Below, in pieces: positions 27,236 to 35,850 of a stretch of DNA of 64,000 nt. The notes below the pieces were generated by a model, which did no database searches, was not told the origin of the DNA, and saw only the letters and a program-made list of their open reading frames with translations. The stretch is from an uncultured Eubacterium sp. (GTDB lineage: Bacteria > Bacillota > Clostridia > Lachnospirales > Lachnospiraceae), in contig CAPAOV010000010.1 of the NCBI GenBank assembly GCA_948579355.1, positions 1-64,000 of the forward strand. Reading direction: 5' to 3'. Positions within the stretch are counted from its first letter, which is position 1; every line of letters begins with the position of its first letter. Made by a program: the position numbers and the translations under genes.

Positions 27236-27541
27236 TCAGATAAGCGCGGCTACTTCTTCTTTTGAAATGAAACCAACCGAGCGGTTCGTCTCCTGCCCTT
27301 CCTTTATTACAACTAACGTCGGAATAGACATAACGCGGAATTGCATTGCCAGCTCCTGCTGTTCATCTACATTTACTTTGCACACTTTGATATCGCTGCG
27401 TTCTTCGGCAACCTCATCGACAACCGGTGAGAGCATCTGGCACGGCCCGCACCAGGTCGCCCAAAAATCAATCAGTACCGGCTTGTCCGATTGCATCACT
27501 TCTGTTTCGTAATTTTTTTGTGTAATTTCTACTACTGCCAT
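27236..27541 (-). CDS. trxA: Thioredoxin
   Basis: The 101-aa cytoplasmic disulfide reductant has the WATWCGPCQ active site (C31, C34) and the conserved cis-proline segment SIPTLVV. GGAGG lies 8 bases before the ATG. First gene of a trxA-trxB-LRR operon. Confidence 0.95.
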   Translation of the reverse strand: MAVVEITQKNYETEVMQSDKPVLIDFWATWCGPCQMLSPVVDEVAEERSDIKVCKVNVDEQQELAMQFRVMSIPTLVVIKEGQETNRSVGFISKEEVAALI

Positions 27542-27640
27542 TTAATAATCCTCCATTCCGAAATGTTTTTTGTTTCATATCCAATCCCATAAATTGTAGC
27601 TGTTAATGGTAACTATCTATAGGATACCTTTCCTCATATT

Positions 27641-27669
27641 ATTATATACTTTGCCCTCTTTCGTTTCAA
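27641..27669 (-). promoter_or_regulatory. Promoter of trxA-trxB
   Basis: On the minus strand TTGAAA (27669-27664) and TATAAT (27646-27641) have a 17-base spacer; the leader is about 95 bases. The -35 lies just beyond the 3' end of the restriction gene. Confidence 0.75.
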
Positions 27670-27688
27670 CACATTATTTTTAATTTTC

Positions 27689-28912
27689 TTATGAACCAAA
27701 ATTATAATACTTTTCAATTGTATTGAGCAATCCCTCAAAGTCCATTTCCTGAACTTCAAAGAATTCTTCTGTATTCAAACCTGTATTCAGCATCGTCTGA
27801 TACATATAAAAATCGTATATTATTGGCCCCTCTGTCCGTCCCAGTAAATTATCTCTAATCTCACCTGTTTTTGCTACCAGACACAAATATTGATAATCTT
27901 TATCTACATACTGTGTATTATTATTGGGATGCGCATATGATAAATGCTGTGTAGGAGTTAATGCTATCAGGTTCTCCAAATAATCTGCAATCATTGGAAA
28001 TTCACTCGCTGGGAATATATGATGAATTTGAGTCGCCGAATCAAGAATATGTCTTTCATCAAATAACATTGTTTTTCCATCCCGATACAAGTCATTATAT
28101 CTGCGCAAATTTCTTTTTGCGCGATTAATACGGTATGTCGTCATAGAATCATCCGGCGCCGGCAAAGTTATTTCATAATCACCTCTAGTCATATCTTTGG
28201 GCTTTTCAGATAAAATATCTCTCCAGTTTCTTTGGTTATACATAATCATATCTTGTGTAATAACATCCTTTGATAGATGTCCTTTTTCTGTACCACATTT
28301 CTTATATTTACAAGCCAATGGGTTTAATACTTTAGTGAAAATACGTCCACATTCAGTAGCTCCATTGATTGGCGTATTATTAATCGTAAATTGGGTATAT
28401 AAATCCTTTAACTCTTTAAAACTGCTCTTGTCCTGCAATTGAAAAAAGCATTCAAACTTTCTATAAATACCGCTGTCTTTTAGTACCTTTTCGATATAGA
28501 AACAAAGAAAATTATAACTATTTCTCTCTCTAAAACTTATGTACTCCAACAATTCCTGATTAATAATGGAATAAGTATATCCGAGTCCGATTTTTTCTCC
28601 ATGAATAATGCCGGCTGCATCCAACAATTTAATAGGCTGTCCAAAATACTTATCATATTCATTTGAAGCTTTCTCTGTAGGGTTCGGTTTGCTAAAAATT
28701 TGCTGAACATTCTCTACCGTATAATCACTGTACCAAATATCCTTTACCGTAAATATTTTATTCGCTTTATTACGTGTATATTCTATAATACAGTCTGATA
28801 CCAGACACACAACATCCATCGTACATTTTTGGTCTATCCAACGTCCGTTATGTGTCTTTCTCACATCATAATCATGTTCATCTAAAAATTTTTGTATTGC
28901 CTTATTATCCAT
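27689..28912 (-). CDS. HNH-type restriction endonuclease (probable)
   Basis: The 407-aa protein is AT-rich in codon use. It has a probable HNH nuclease motif near the C-terminus: QIHHIFPASEFP (H297-H298) followed by ENLIALTPTQHLSYAHP (N314, H323, H328), a beta-beta-metal arrangement. Its gene overlaps the methyltransferase gene by 8 bases (ATGGATAA), with AAAGGAG upstream, as in many restriction-modification operons. HNH enzymes such as HphI and MnlI are type IIS, so cleavage outside an asymmetric site is plausible. The N-terminal 280 residues are unrecognised and should contain target recognition. Confidence 0.8.
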   Translation of the reverse strand: MDNKAIQKFLDEHDYDVRKTHNGRWIDQKCTMDVVCLVSDCIIEYTRNKANKIFTVKDIWYSDYTVENVQQIFSKPNPTEKASNEYDKYFGQPIKLLDAAGIIHGEKIGLGYTYSIINQELLEYISFRERNSYNFLCFYIEKVLKDSGIYRKFECFFQLQDKSSFKELKDLYTQFTINNTPINGATECGRIFTKVLNPLACKYKKCGTEKGHLSKDVITQDMIMYNQRNWRDILSEKPKDMTRGDYEITLPAPDDSMTTYRINRAKRNLRRYNDLYRDGKTMLFDERHILDSATQIHHIFPASEFPMIADYLENLIALTPTQHLSYAHPNNNTQYVDKDYQYLCLVAKTGEIRDNLLGRTEGPIIYDFYMYQTMLNTGLNTEEFFEVQEMDFEGLLNTIEKYYNFGS

Positions 28913-31427
28913 TCAAACACTCCTTTAATACGCCGTAGAAAAATACGCTTGTCGCATCTACATTCAAAGAACGTGTTTGGAAATTTCTTGCTATTTGATA
29001 AAACTGTCTGTACTCATCCGATGAAAAATATTCCATTTGTCTTTCTGTCAATTTCATATCTTCTTTTGGAATTAATACAGCAACAGAACCATTCACAACC
29101 ACATTCTCTGTGTTACGCATTACTCTTGGCTTATACGTCATATTCGGTGTCAGGTATACATTCTGATTACCAACATACTTATACGCACTTAAAACCTCTG
29201 CTGTAGCTCTCTTAATATAGGAATCATATCCCGGTATATCAACAATCTCTTTTCCATTATCACTAATATTTCGGGACTTAAGTACACGCAAACAGTCTTC
29301 TTCTTTTGTCTGCGTTGTATTTGAATTTGTAATCTGCCTATCCCTAAAAACTGTAAACTTATCAAAATCAAGCCGTTGGGAAATACTATCAAAAAATTCA
29401 TCTCTATAAATTATCCAATATGGATATGCCTTATCTGTAATATATTTTTGCTTTTGGATAATGCTTTTTTTCAACGCCAGAGATTCCACTTTTGTATTTC
29501 TCGGTTGGCCAAGTGTATCAATAAACAGACATATTGTCTCAACTAATACACCCTTGAAGCCATTCTCGCCGTAATCCTGAATACAATCTATTTTCATTCC
29601 GGAAAGCAATTCTCTTGTAACACGAAACTCCGGTGTATTTAATATGGCTTTTGGTATTATCATCGCGACATAATCCGCCATTGATATTGCTTTTTCCAAG
29701 AAAAATTCAAATGTATTTGTTGTGTTTCTATTCACATTATTCTTCAAATATTTTGTTGCATCTTTTGTTTTCAATTTTGAAAATGGTGGATTCCCAATTA
29801 CTAAATCATACCTTTTCTTAAAATCATATAACAATGTATCCGCATGAATAAAATTCAATTTTACATTGGATGGAATTTTTTGTTTTTGCAGCAATAATTT
29901 AAGAATCTGCAAATTCTTTTTGTCAATATCCACTACATCAATATTAACTGTCTTATTTCCCTCGTATTTTTTGAATATAAAGGGTAGGAAATTGCCAACA
30001 CCTACCGATGGTTCCAGTACACTGACTTCGTCTTTATCAAAATCAGGAAGTTGTTTATAGATTTCATTCACAATAAATTTGTTAGTGTAATATGCGGCAT
30101 TATTTTCTCTTTTTGCATTCGTTAATTCTGCTATCCTTGCCAGCGAAGCACTCCCCAGATTAAGTGGATTATCCAAGATAAACTGCATCAAATTTTCAGT
30201 TTTTAATAATTCATACTCTTCTATGGTTTTCCCAACCATAGCGCTTGTAAAATGCTTCTGTATCATAAAATCTCTTATGTTGCAGGCAATCTGAAAAAAG
30301 ATTTCCGTAGGAACTGCTTCACCAATACTTTGTCTAATCTTTATTTCTTCTTTTTTGAGTAATGCACTCTTACTTCTTTCCGACATGGCATTAAGTTCTT
30401 CCGATGATTTATCAATCCACCTGAAATCGCTGGGAATAGTCATAATTTTCATAAGTTCACGTATAGAGAATACTCGGTCTTCTTCCGGATGAATGGTGTT
30501 CTGACTTGCAAGCAAATCGTTTCTTGTATGAATGCATGGTGCAACTTTATCCCAGTACTGACGCGTATATTTATCACCGTTTTTGCGAATATTGGGCACA
30601 ATTTCACCGTCCACCATCTTATGTGGGCGCTTTAATTCATCCGCATTATCAAAAGCGCACTCCCCCTCTTTTAAATCATGAATCCAACAACGCATCTGTT
30701 CCGGATATGTCCTGAAAGCATGATAAAAATCTGCCGGGCATATTTCCCCCCATTCAAGTTTTGGCATATTACCTATTACTTGTCTCAAACTCTTTTCTTC
30801 TACATAAGCAGGATACATTTCAATCGGTGTAACATACTCCGACATTTCTTTGCTTACACCAATAACAACCGTACGCGTTCTTGAAGAATTTGAACCATAA
30901 TTTTTAAAATTCAAAATTTTGCTGGCAATCGTATACTTGTCATTCAATTCTTCAAAAATTACTTGTCCTATTTTTTTAATTGTTCCATCCGGCGCTGTAC
31001 AACCTGTTTTCATGAAAGCAGCCACGTTTTCAAAAATGAAGAATCCGGGGTTAATCTTTTGAATTAAATGTATGGACTCTACTACCAAACTATTTCTCAC
31101 TATTTCATTTTTAGTCTTTTTATGATTGGCAACGGACATACCCTGGCAAGGTGGTGTTGCAATCAAAACGTCAACCCTATGATTTCCCAGTTTTTTCCAC
31201 TTTTTTATCTCCGCAAAAATTTTGTCTTTCGTTTTATCCGTAGTAATATCATCACAAATATATCCCGACTCATATTTACATTTATTATTAAATTTTTGAA
31301 CATTCAATCTTCTTTCTATTAACTCATTTGTAGCTATACATTCAAAGCCTGCTTTCTTAAATCCAAAGCACCCGACTCCGGCACCACTAAAAAGACTTAT
31401 ATATGTTAATGTTTTATCTTTTAACAT
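28905..31427 (-). CDS. Bifunctional DNA methyltransferase: cytosine-C5 plus adenine-N6
   Basis: The 840-aa protein joins two complete methyltransferases. Residues 1-390 are a C5 enzyme: ISLFSGAGVG (SAM motif I), TPPCQG (catalytic C94), ENV (133-135), SRTR (182-185), and a motif-X-like SIGEAVP (367-373). Residues about 440-840 are a gamma-type N6-adenine enzyme: AYYT (445-448), LEPSVGVGNF (motif I), and the catalytic NPPF (546-549), with a C-terminal recognition region. Both active sites look intact. ATG 31427 is chosen because a promoter covers the longer frame. A dual enzyme of this kind would protect the two strands of an asymmetric site. Confidence 0.9.
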   Translation of the reverse strand: MLKDKTLTYISLFSGAGVGCFGFKKAGFECIATNELIERRLNVQKFNNKCKYESGYICDDITTDKTKDKIFAEIKKWKKLGNHRVDVLIATPPCQGMSVANHKKTKNEIVRNSLVVESIHLIQKINPGFFIFENVAAFMKTGCTAPDGTIKKIGQVIFEELNDKYTIASKILNFKNYGSNSSRTRTVVIGVSKEMSEYVTPIEMYPAYVEEKSLRQVIGNMPKLEWGEICPADFYHAFRTYPEQMRCWIHDLKEGECAFDNADELKRPHKMVDGEIVPNIRKNGDKYTRQYWDKVAPCIHTRNDLLASQNTIHPEEDRVFSIRELMKIMTIPSDFRWIDKSSEELNAMSERSKSALLKKEEIKIRQSIGEAVPTEIFFQIACNIRDFMIQKHFTSAMVGKTIEEYELLKTENLMQFILDNPLNLGSASLARIAELTNAKRENNAAYYTNKFIVNEIYKQLPDFDKDEVSVLEPSVGVGNFLPFIFKKYEGNKTVNIDVVDIDKKNLQILKLLLQKQKIPSNVKLNFIHADTLLYDFKKRYDLVIGNPPFSKLKTKDATKYLKNNVNRNTTNTFEFFLEKAISMADYVAMIIPKAILNTPEFRVTRELLSGMKIDCIQDYGENGFKGVLVETICLFIDTLGQPRNTKVESLALKKSIIQKQKYITDKAYPYWIIYRDEFFDSISQRLDFDKFTVFRDRQITNSNTTQTKEEDCLRVLKSRNISDNGKEIVDIPGYDSYIKRATAEVLSAYKYVGNQNVYLTPNMTYKPRVMRNTENVVVNGSVAVLIPKEDMKLTERQMEYFSSDEYRQFYQIARNFQTRSLNVDATSVFFYGVLKECLNG

Positions 31428-31457
31428 TCCATCACACCTCGTCCTTAATCTATACTC

Positions 31458-31486
31458 ATTATATTCATTAATCGGAATAATTGCAA
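31458..31486 (-). promoter_or_regulatory. Promoter of the restriction-modification operon
   Basis: On the minus strand TTGCAA (31486-31481) and TATAAT (31463-31458) are 17 bases apart, ending about 30 bases before ATG 31427. No controller-protein (C-box) repeat is visible. Confidence 0.75.
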
Positions 31487-31523
31487 GCATTTTCACCAAA
31501 CATTTGTTCTTTTTTCTTCTGCA

Positions 31524-34142
31524 TTAATTTTCTATCCATTCCTCCAATTCCTCCTGCATCCGCCCTATTTCCCTTTGCAAATCTGCGGCCGAGAGCAGAC
31601 GGCAGCCGGCGCCGCGAATGATAATCTGCTCCATGCCGTCCGATGTCGCCACCGTAATCTGATACTTTTTACTATTTTCATGGGCAAATCTTTCAATATA
31701 ACAGTCCGCCGTTTCCGCTTCTTTTGTATAAACGACATGAATATTGTGATAATCCATCACCTCTGTCTTGTGATTTTGTACGCGGTAAGCATCAAACACT
31801 AAAATCACTTCACATTTCCGGTATCCCTGATAATTGCACAAAATGTCCATTAACTTGTCCCTTGCCGCCGCAATATCCGTCTTTGCCAGTTCACGAAGTT
31901 CCTCCCATGCAAAAATGATATTGTAACCATCCACAAGTAAATATTTTGTATCCGGCACGCTTTTCTTCCGCGGCTTTGCCAGTCCCTCCGGTTTATCGGC
32001 TACGGAGCGCACCCGTTTGGCAGAAATCCCTTTATGAGAAACGGGCCCGCTCTTGCGGTTCGCATACATTGCCCGCTCTAAAATACCATCAATCTCTTCC
32101 GTATCTATCCACTCTTCTTCACGTGACGTACTGCGCTCTGCCCTCTCTTGTTCCCCGTTGTCATCCGCTGAAGTTCTTCCCTTTCCCGTGTCAATATGCA
32201 TATAGCTGCGCACTTCATTCCACGGAATGGTGATACCCGCTCCGTGAGAACAAAAGACCGATGATGACGGATTCTCTGTGTCACTCTCCGGCTCATACCG
32301 CATTCTCTGTATGACCTCATCAGCATTATGGCATGGACGATAACCTGAAAGTGAACAGGACAAATGCCCCTGCCCTTTTGTATAGGCGGCCACTTCCCGC
32401 GGATATCCCCGCATGGTACTGACCGGAGCCTCTCCTGTCAAAATCGAAACACCTGCCGCTGACTGCTCCAGTGTAAACGACCCCGACAGCCTCTCCATAT
32501 CACTCATCGCACGGCCCACATAAGATTCTGGCAGTTCAAGGCGATATTCATAATACGGCTCAAGAAGAACCGACTCCGTCTGCATTAATCCCTGTCGTAC
32601 CGCACGGTATGTCGCCTGACGAAAATCTCCGCCCTCCGTATGCTTCAGATGCGCCCGCCCCGCAATAAGCGTAATAATTACATCGGTAAGCGCGGAACCG
32701 GTGAGAACTCCCTTGTGTTCCCTCTCTGACAAATGCGTAAAAATTAATCGCTGCCAGTTTCGGTCAAGCAAATCCTCGCTGCACTCCCCCCTAATCTGAA
32801 TACCGCTTCCCGGCTCTCCCGGCTCCATCCACAAGTGGACTTCGGCGTAATGCCGCAGCGGTTCAAAATGTCCGACTCCCTCTGCCGGCCGGCTGATAGT
32901 CTCTTTGTAGACAATATTTCCCGTGCCAAAACATACCTGTACGCCAAATCGCTCCAAGATAAGATTCTGTAATATCTCGATTTGTACCTCACCCATCACC
33001 TGCACTTGAATTTCCTGAAGTTTCTCATTCCATACCACGTGCAGCTCCGGCTGTTCCTCTTCCAGTTCACGCAATTTTGGCAGAAAAACTGCCGCATCAC
33101 ATCCCTCCGGCAATTCGACGCGATAGGTAAGCACCGGATTAAGCACCGCGCTTATTCCCTCCGTTTCACTGCCAAGCCCTTGCGCGGGATAGGTTTTCAA
33201 AAGTCCCGTCACCGCACAAATAGTTCCTGCTCCCGCCTCGGGTACACTCTCATAACGCTCCCCCGAATAAATGCGGATTTGATTTACCTTTTCTCTACAT
33301 CCCTCTGCCACTTCCACTTCCATGCGGGGTCTCAATACCCCTCCCGTGACTTTGAGATACGTCAGCCGGTTCCCCGCCTCGTCTCTGGCAATCTTAAACA
33401 CCCTCGCAGCAAACTCTTTCTTATATTCTTTGGCTGTTGTTAATGTATCAAGCGCCTGCAGCAGCTTCTCGATTCCCTCGAGTTTTAAAGCCGAGCCCAA
33501 AAAACACGGAAACAGTTTCCCATCAGCAACAAGGGAGGGTATAGTATCCGCAGAGACATCCCCGTCCTCTATATATTTTTCTAACAATGCCTCGTCGCAC
33601 AGGGCAATTTCTTCTTTGCACTCCTCTGTTTCCGGATTCATGCAATTTACAATATTGGTGGACAATCTCTCTTTTAACTGAAGCATAATAGAAGAAATGT
33701 CCGTTCCTTTCTGGTCCATCTTATTGACAAAAAGAAACGTCGGCACCTTGTACCGCCGCAGCAGACGCCACAGTGTCTGCGTATGAGCCTGAACACCATC
33801 CGCAGCGCTGATGACAAGCACCGCATAATCAAGCACTTGCAGGGTGCGTTCCATCTCCGCTGAAAAATCAACATGCCCCGGCGTATCCAATAACGTAATC
33901 TCCGTACCGCTAAATGAAAATACCGCCTGCTTGGAAAAAATAGTAATGCCTCGCTTCTTTTCTAACTCATAAGTATCTAAATAGGCGTCTCCCTTATCGA
34001 CACGCCCAAGAGAACGGATTTTCCCCGCTGTATACAGAAGACTTTCGGATAATGTAGTTTTCCCCGCATCAACATGCGCTAAAAGTGCAATACTAATCTT
34101 CTTTTCTTTATGTTGCGGCGTATTTTCTGATGCTTTGCCCAT
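31524..34142 (-). CDS. TetM/EF-G-like ribosomal GTPase fused to a Rae1/YacP-type NYN nuclease domain
   Basis: The 872-aa fusion begins with a translational GTPase: AHVDAGKTT (22-30), RGITI (64-68), DTPGH (86-90) and NKMD (140-143), then EF-G/TetM-like domains to about residue 640 (EAPVSTMRGYPREVAAYTKG, SHGAGITIPWNEV). A charged linker leads to a C-terminal NYN/YacP domain (733-872): YLLVDGYNIIFAWEEL (D738), VFDAY (D784), TKEAETAD, ATSDGMEQ (D835). In Bacillus subtilis the free-standing homologue Rae1 cleaves mRNA in the ribosomal A site. Tetracycline resistance cannot be inferred. The start is ATG 34142 with AAAGGGG eight bases upstream. Confidence 0.9.
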   Translation of the reverse strand: MGKASENTPQHKEKKISIALLAHVDAGKTTLSESLLYTAGKIRSLGRVDKGDAYLDTYELEKKRGITIFSKQAVFSFSGTEITLLDTPGHVDFSAEMERTLQVLDYAVLVISAADGVQAHTQTLWRLLRRYKVPTFLFVNKMDQKGTDISSIMLQLKERLSTNIVNCMNPETEECKEEIALCDEALLEKYIEDGDVSADTIPSLVADGKLFPCFLGSALKLEGIEKLLQALDTLTTAKEYKKEFAARVFKIARDEAGNRLTYLKVTGGVLRPRMEVEVAEGCREKVNQIRIYSGERYESVPEAGAGTICAVTGLLKTYPAQGLGSETEGISAVLNPVLTYRVELPEGCDAAVFLPKLRELEEEQPELHVVWNEKLQEIQVQVMGEVQIEILQNLILERFGVQVCFGTGNIVYKETISRPAEGVGHFEPLRHYAEVHLWMEPGEPGSGIQIRGECSEDLLDRNWQRLIFTHLSEREHKGVLTGSALTDVIITLIAGRAHLKHTEGGDFRQATYRAVRQGLMQTESVLLEPYYEYRLELPESYVGRAMSDMERLSGSFTLEQSAAGVSILTGEAPVSTMRGYPREVAAYTKGQGHLSCSLSGYRPCHNADEVIQRMRYEPESDTENPSSSVFCSHGAGITIPWNEVRSYMHIDTGKGRTSADDNGEQERAERSTSREEEWIDTEEIDGILERAMYANRKSGPVSHKGISAKRVRSVADKPEGLAKPRKKSVPDTKYLLVDGYNIIFAWEELRELAKTDIAAARDKLMDILCNYQGYRKCEVILVFDAYRVQNHKTEVMDYHNIHVVYTKEAETADCYIERFAHENSKKYQITVATSDGMEQIIIRGAGCRLLSAADLQREIGRMQEELEEWIEN

Positions 34143-34149
34143 CAAAAAT

Positions 34150-34197
34150 GCCCCTTTCTATCGTCTATAATGAGACCATTATAGCATAGAAAGGGGC
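34150..34197 (-). promoter_or_regulatory. Leader hairpin sequestering the ribosome binding site, with an internal promoter
   Basis: The two arms GCCCCTTTCTAT and ATAGAAAGGGGC (12 bp) and an inner 8-bp stem CTATAATG/CATTATAG form a long hairpin around the loop AGAC. The AAAGGGG ribosome binding site is in the 3' arm. The inner stem includes TATAAT preceded by TGC (-10 at 34183-34178, extended), so RNA starting there would lack the 5' arm and keep the site free. Transcripts from the upstream sigma operon would form the complete hairpin followed by ATTTTTG, which can also terminate. Confidence 0.75.
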
Positions 34198-34203
34198 AGA
34201 CTT

Positions 34204-35166
34204 CTATCGAAAATCTTTCACTTCTTTTCCATTCACATACACGGTGGCGACACGCTCCAAATCTATCGGCTCCGCAAAGCTGAACTGATTCCAGTGGGAA
34301 ACCGTCCCGCCGTCCACATTTTCATTATATGTTGTCCATGCCGTCTGGTCTCGTCCCTCATCAAACAACACAGATTTTCTGCCATCTTTGTCCGCTGCTT
34401 CTACGGTTCGCACCGGAGTATTTTTCTCTCCCTCCTTACACTCGCTAACCATCATAATACCGAGTGAACTTATCCAAAGATTCGTATTGTTATCAATAAA
34501 ATATTTTTTTGCCTGCGATTCACTGTGGATTTTGAAGCTGTACGAATCATTCGTGACCTCATCGGTTATTTCCAAGCCCGTGCCGCCCTCCGACAGTTCA
34601 AAGGACATGCATGCAAGCAGCGTCTTTCCTTTTTTTTGAGCCCGTCCGCTGACGCCGCCACCGCCTTTGGTAGAAAAGATAAAACGCCGTCTTCCCGGCT
34701 CTTCTTCCGGATTAATCTCTTCCCCGAAATCTAAAAACAGGGATATATCTTTATCGCACAAAATTTCTCCCCTGTCATTCTCAATCTCAAAGACAGCGTA
34801 GCCGATTTTTGTCTCTTTCTCAAAAATGGATTCTTTCATCGTCACTTGATAATCGCCTATCTGCACCCGCTGTTCACCGATATCAACAAGTTCTGCCACA
34901 TACTCTCCGCCTCTGCCGCCAAACATCATTTCCACAATCGTAGAGCCCGTAAAGGCAAATGCCGTCGTGTTTGAGAGGACAAAAAAGAAGACGAAAACCG
35001 CCGCAACCTGCACAATCCGCTTACCATATGTCTGTTTTCTGGTCTTCTTGCACTTTGCCGCAATTTCATTTGCATTTCCCTCTTTCATGGCCAATAGCTT
35101 CTCTTCCAGTTTCTTGTTCACGGGAATCTTGTCCATTACATTCTGTATTTTCTTTTTATCATTCAT
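34204..35166 (-). CDS. Anti-sigma factor with DUF4179-type domain
   Basis: The 320-aa protein has a soluble N-terminus (about 1-50, the likely sigma-binding part), one membrane helix (about 52-73, VQVAAVFVFFFVLSNTTAF) and an extracellular beta-rich domain. This is the DUF4179 layout of Firmicute anti-sigma factors. It overlaps the preceding sigma gene by 8 bases, which is usual for sigma/anti-sigma pairs. It should hold its ECF partner at the membrane until a signal removes it. The signal is not readable. Confidence 0.8.
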   Translation of the reverse strand: MNDKKKIQNVMDKIPVNKKLEEKLLAMKEGNANEIAAKCKKTRKQTYGKRIVQVAAVFVFFFVLSNTTAFAFTGSTIVEMMFGGRGGEYVAELVDIGEQRVQIGDYQVTMKESIFEKETKIGYAVFEIENDRGEILCDKDISLFLDFGEEINPEEEPGRRRFIFSTKGGGGVSGRAQKKGKTLLACMSFELSEGGTGLEITDEVTNDSYSFKIHSESQAKKYFIDNNTNLWISSLGIMMVSECKEGEKNTPVRTVEAADKDGRKSVLFDEGRDQTAWTTYNENVDGGTVSHWNQFSFAEPIDLERVATVYVNGKEVKDFR

Positions 35167-35635
35167 ATTTCCACTCCCTCTCTAAAATATTTTTCAATTT
35201 TTCTCGTGCTCTTTGTAATCTTGTTTGAATTGTCGTCTCCCGCACACCGGTTATTTCACCTATTTCCCGTATTGAATATTCCTCATAATAGTAAAGCAAT
35301 ACGACAACACGGTATTTGTCAGGCAATTTGCGGATTGCCCCGAATAAATCTGCCTGCTCTTTCTGCTCCCAAGCCAAATCGTCCGGCATTTTTTCTCTTT
35401 TATGCCACCGGCTCTTCATCAAATCTCTAGCGTAGTTGACAGCTACCTGATATAACCAGTTTTTGACATGCTGCTGCGATTCAAACTTCTTATCTGTCTC
35501 CAACAACCGCAAATATGCGACTTGCACGACATCTTCTGCATCTGATGAATTTTTGCAGTAACCATAAATGAAACGATATAACTTTTCATAATATGTGTGT
35601 ACTAACAACTCATATTCATCCCGTACGTGATACAT
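35159..35635 (-). CDS. ECF-type RNA polymerase sigma factor
   Basis: The 158-aa protein has region 2 (YEKLYRFIYGYCKNSSDAEDVVQVAYLRLL, residues about 15-45, and the NWLYQVAVNYARDLMKSR segment) and region 4 (RKLPDKYRVVVLLYYYEEYSIREIGEITGVRETTIQTRLQRAREKL). It is the short two-domain form of sigma-70 family factors. GGGAG lies 7 bases before the ATG. It controls extracytoplasmic stress genes in general; here it is the first gene of an operon with its anti-sigma partner. Confidence 0.93.
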   Translation of the reverse strand: MYHVRDEYELLVHTYYEKLYRFIYGYCKNSSDAEDVVQVAYLRLLETDKKFESQQHVKNWLYQVAVNYARDLMKSRWHKREKMPDDLAWEQKEQADLFGAIRKLPDKYRVVVLLYYYEEYSIREIGEITGVRETTIQTRLQRAREKLKNILEREWKYE

Positions 35636-35667
35636 TTCTCCACTCCCTTCATTTTGTATTCACTTAT

Positions 35668-35695
35668 ATTACGATAAAAGACGAAAAAAATCACA
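35668..35695 (-). promoter_or_regulatory. Candidate ECF-type autoregulated promoter
   Basis: On the minus strand TGTGAT (35695-35690) and CGTAAT (35673-35668) are 16 bases apart, the shape of an ECF promoter rather than a sigma-A one, about 35 bases before the sigma start codon. A positive feedback loop would be usual. The motif match is by eye only. Confidence 0.4.
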
Positions 35696-35739
35696 AAAAA
35701 TAGAGAAGTTTGTGAATTTTCTTTTTTACTTTTGCATTT

Positions 35740-35779
35740 CCTCAAAAACAAAAGGACGGGGGTTCATTCCTGCCGTCCT
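35740..35779 (-). terminator. Terminator after the DUF6033-like gene
   Basis: On the minus strand AGGACGG/CCGTCCT (35779-35773 with 35759-35753) is followed by TTTGTTTTTG. It lies between the small protein gene at 35851 and the sigma operon. Confidence 0.75.
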
Positions 35780-35850
35780 CTTATTATAATTGCTCTTTAA
35801 CTGTCTGCATACATCGAATACACCGCATAACACACAAATCTAATAATTTT

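Noticed and set aside
31524..34142. Annotation as a tetracycline resistance gene
   Set aside because: The GTPase part resembles TetM but has a different C-terminal half and a nuclease fusion; sequence alone does not support resistance.
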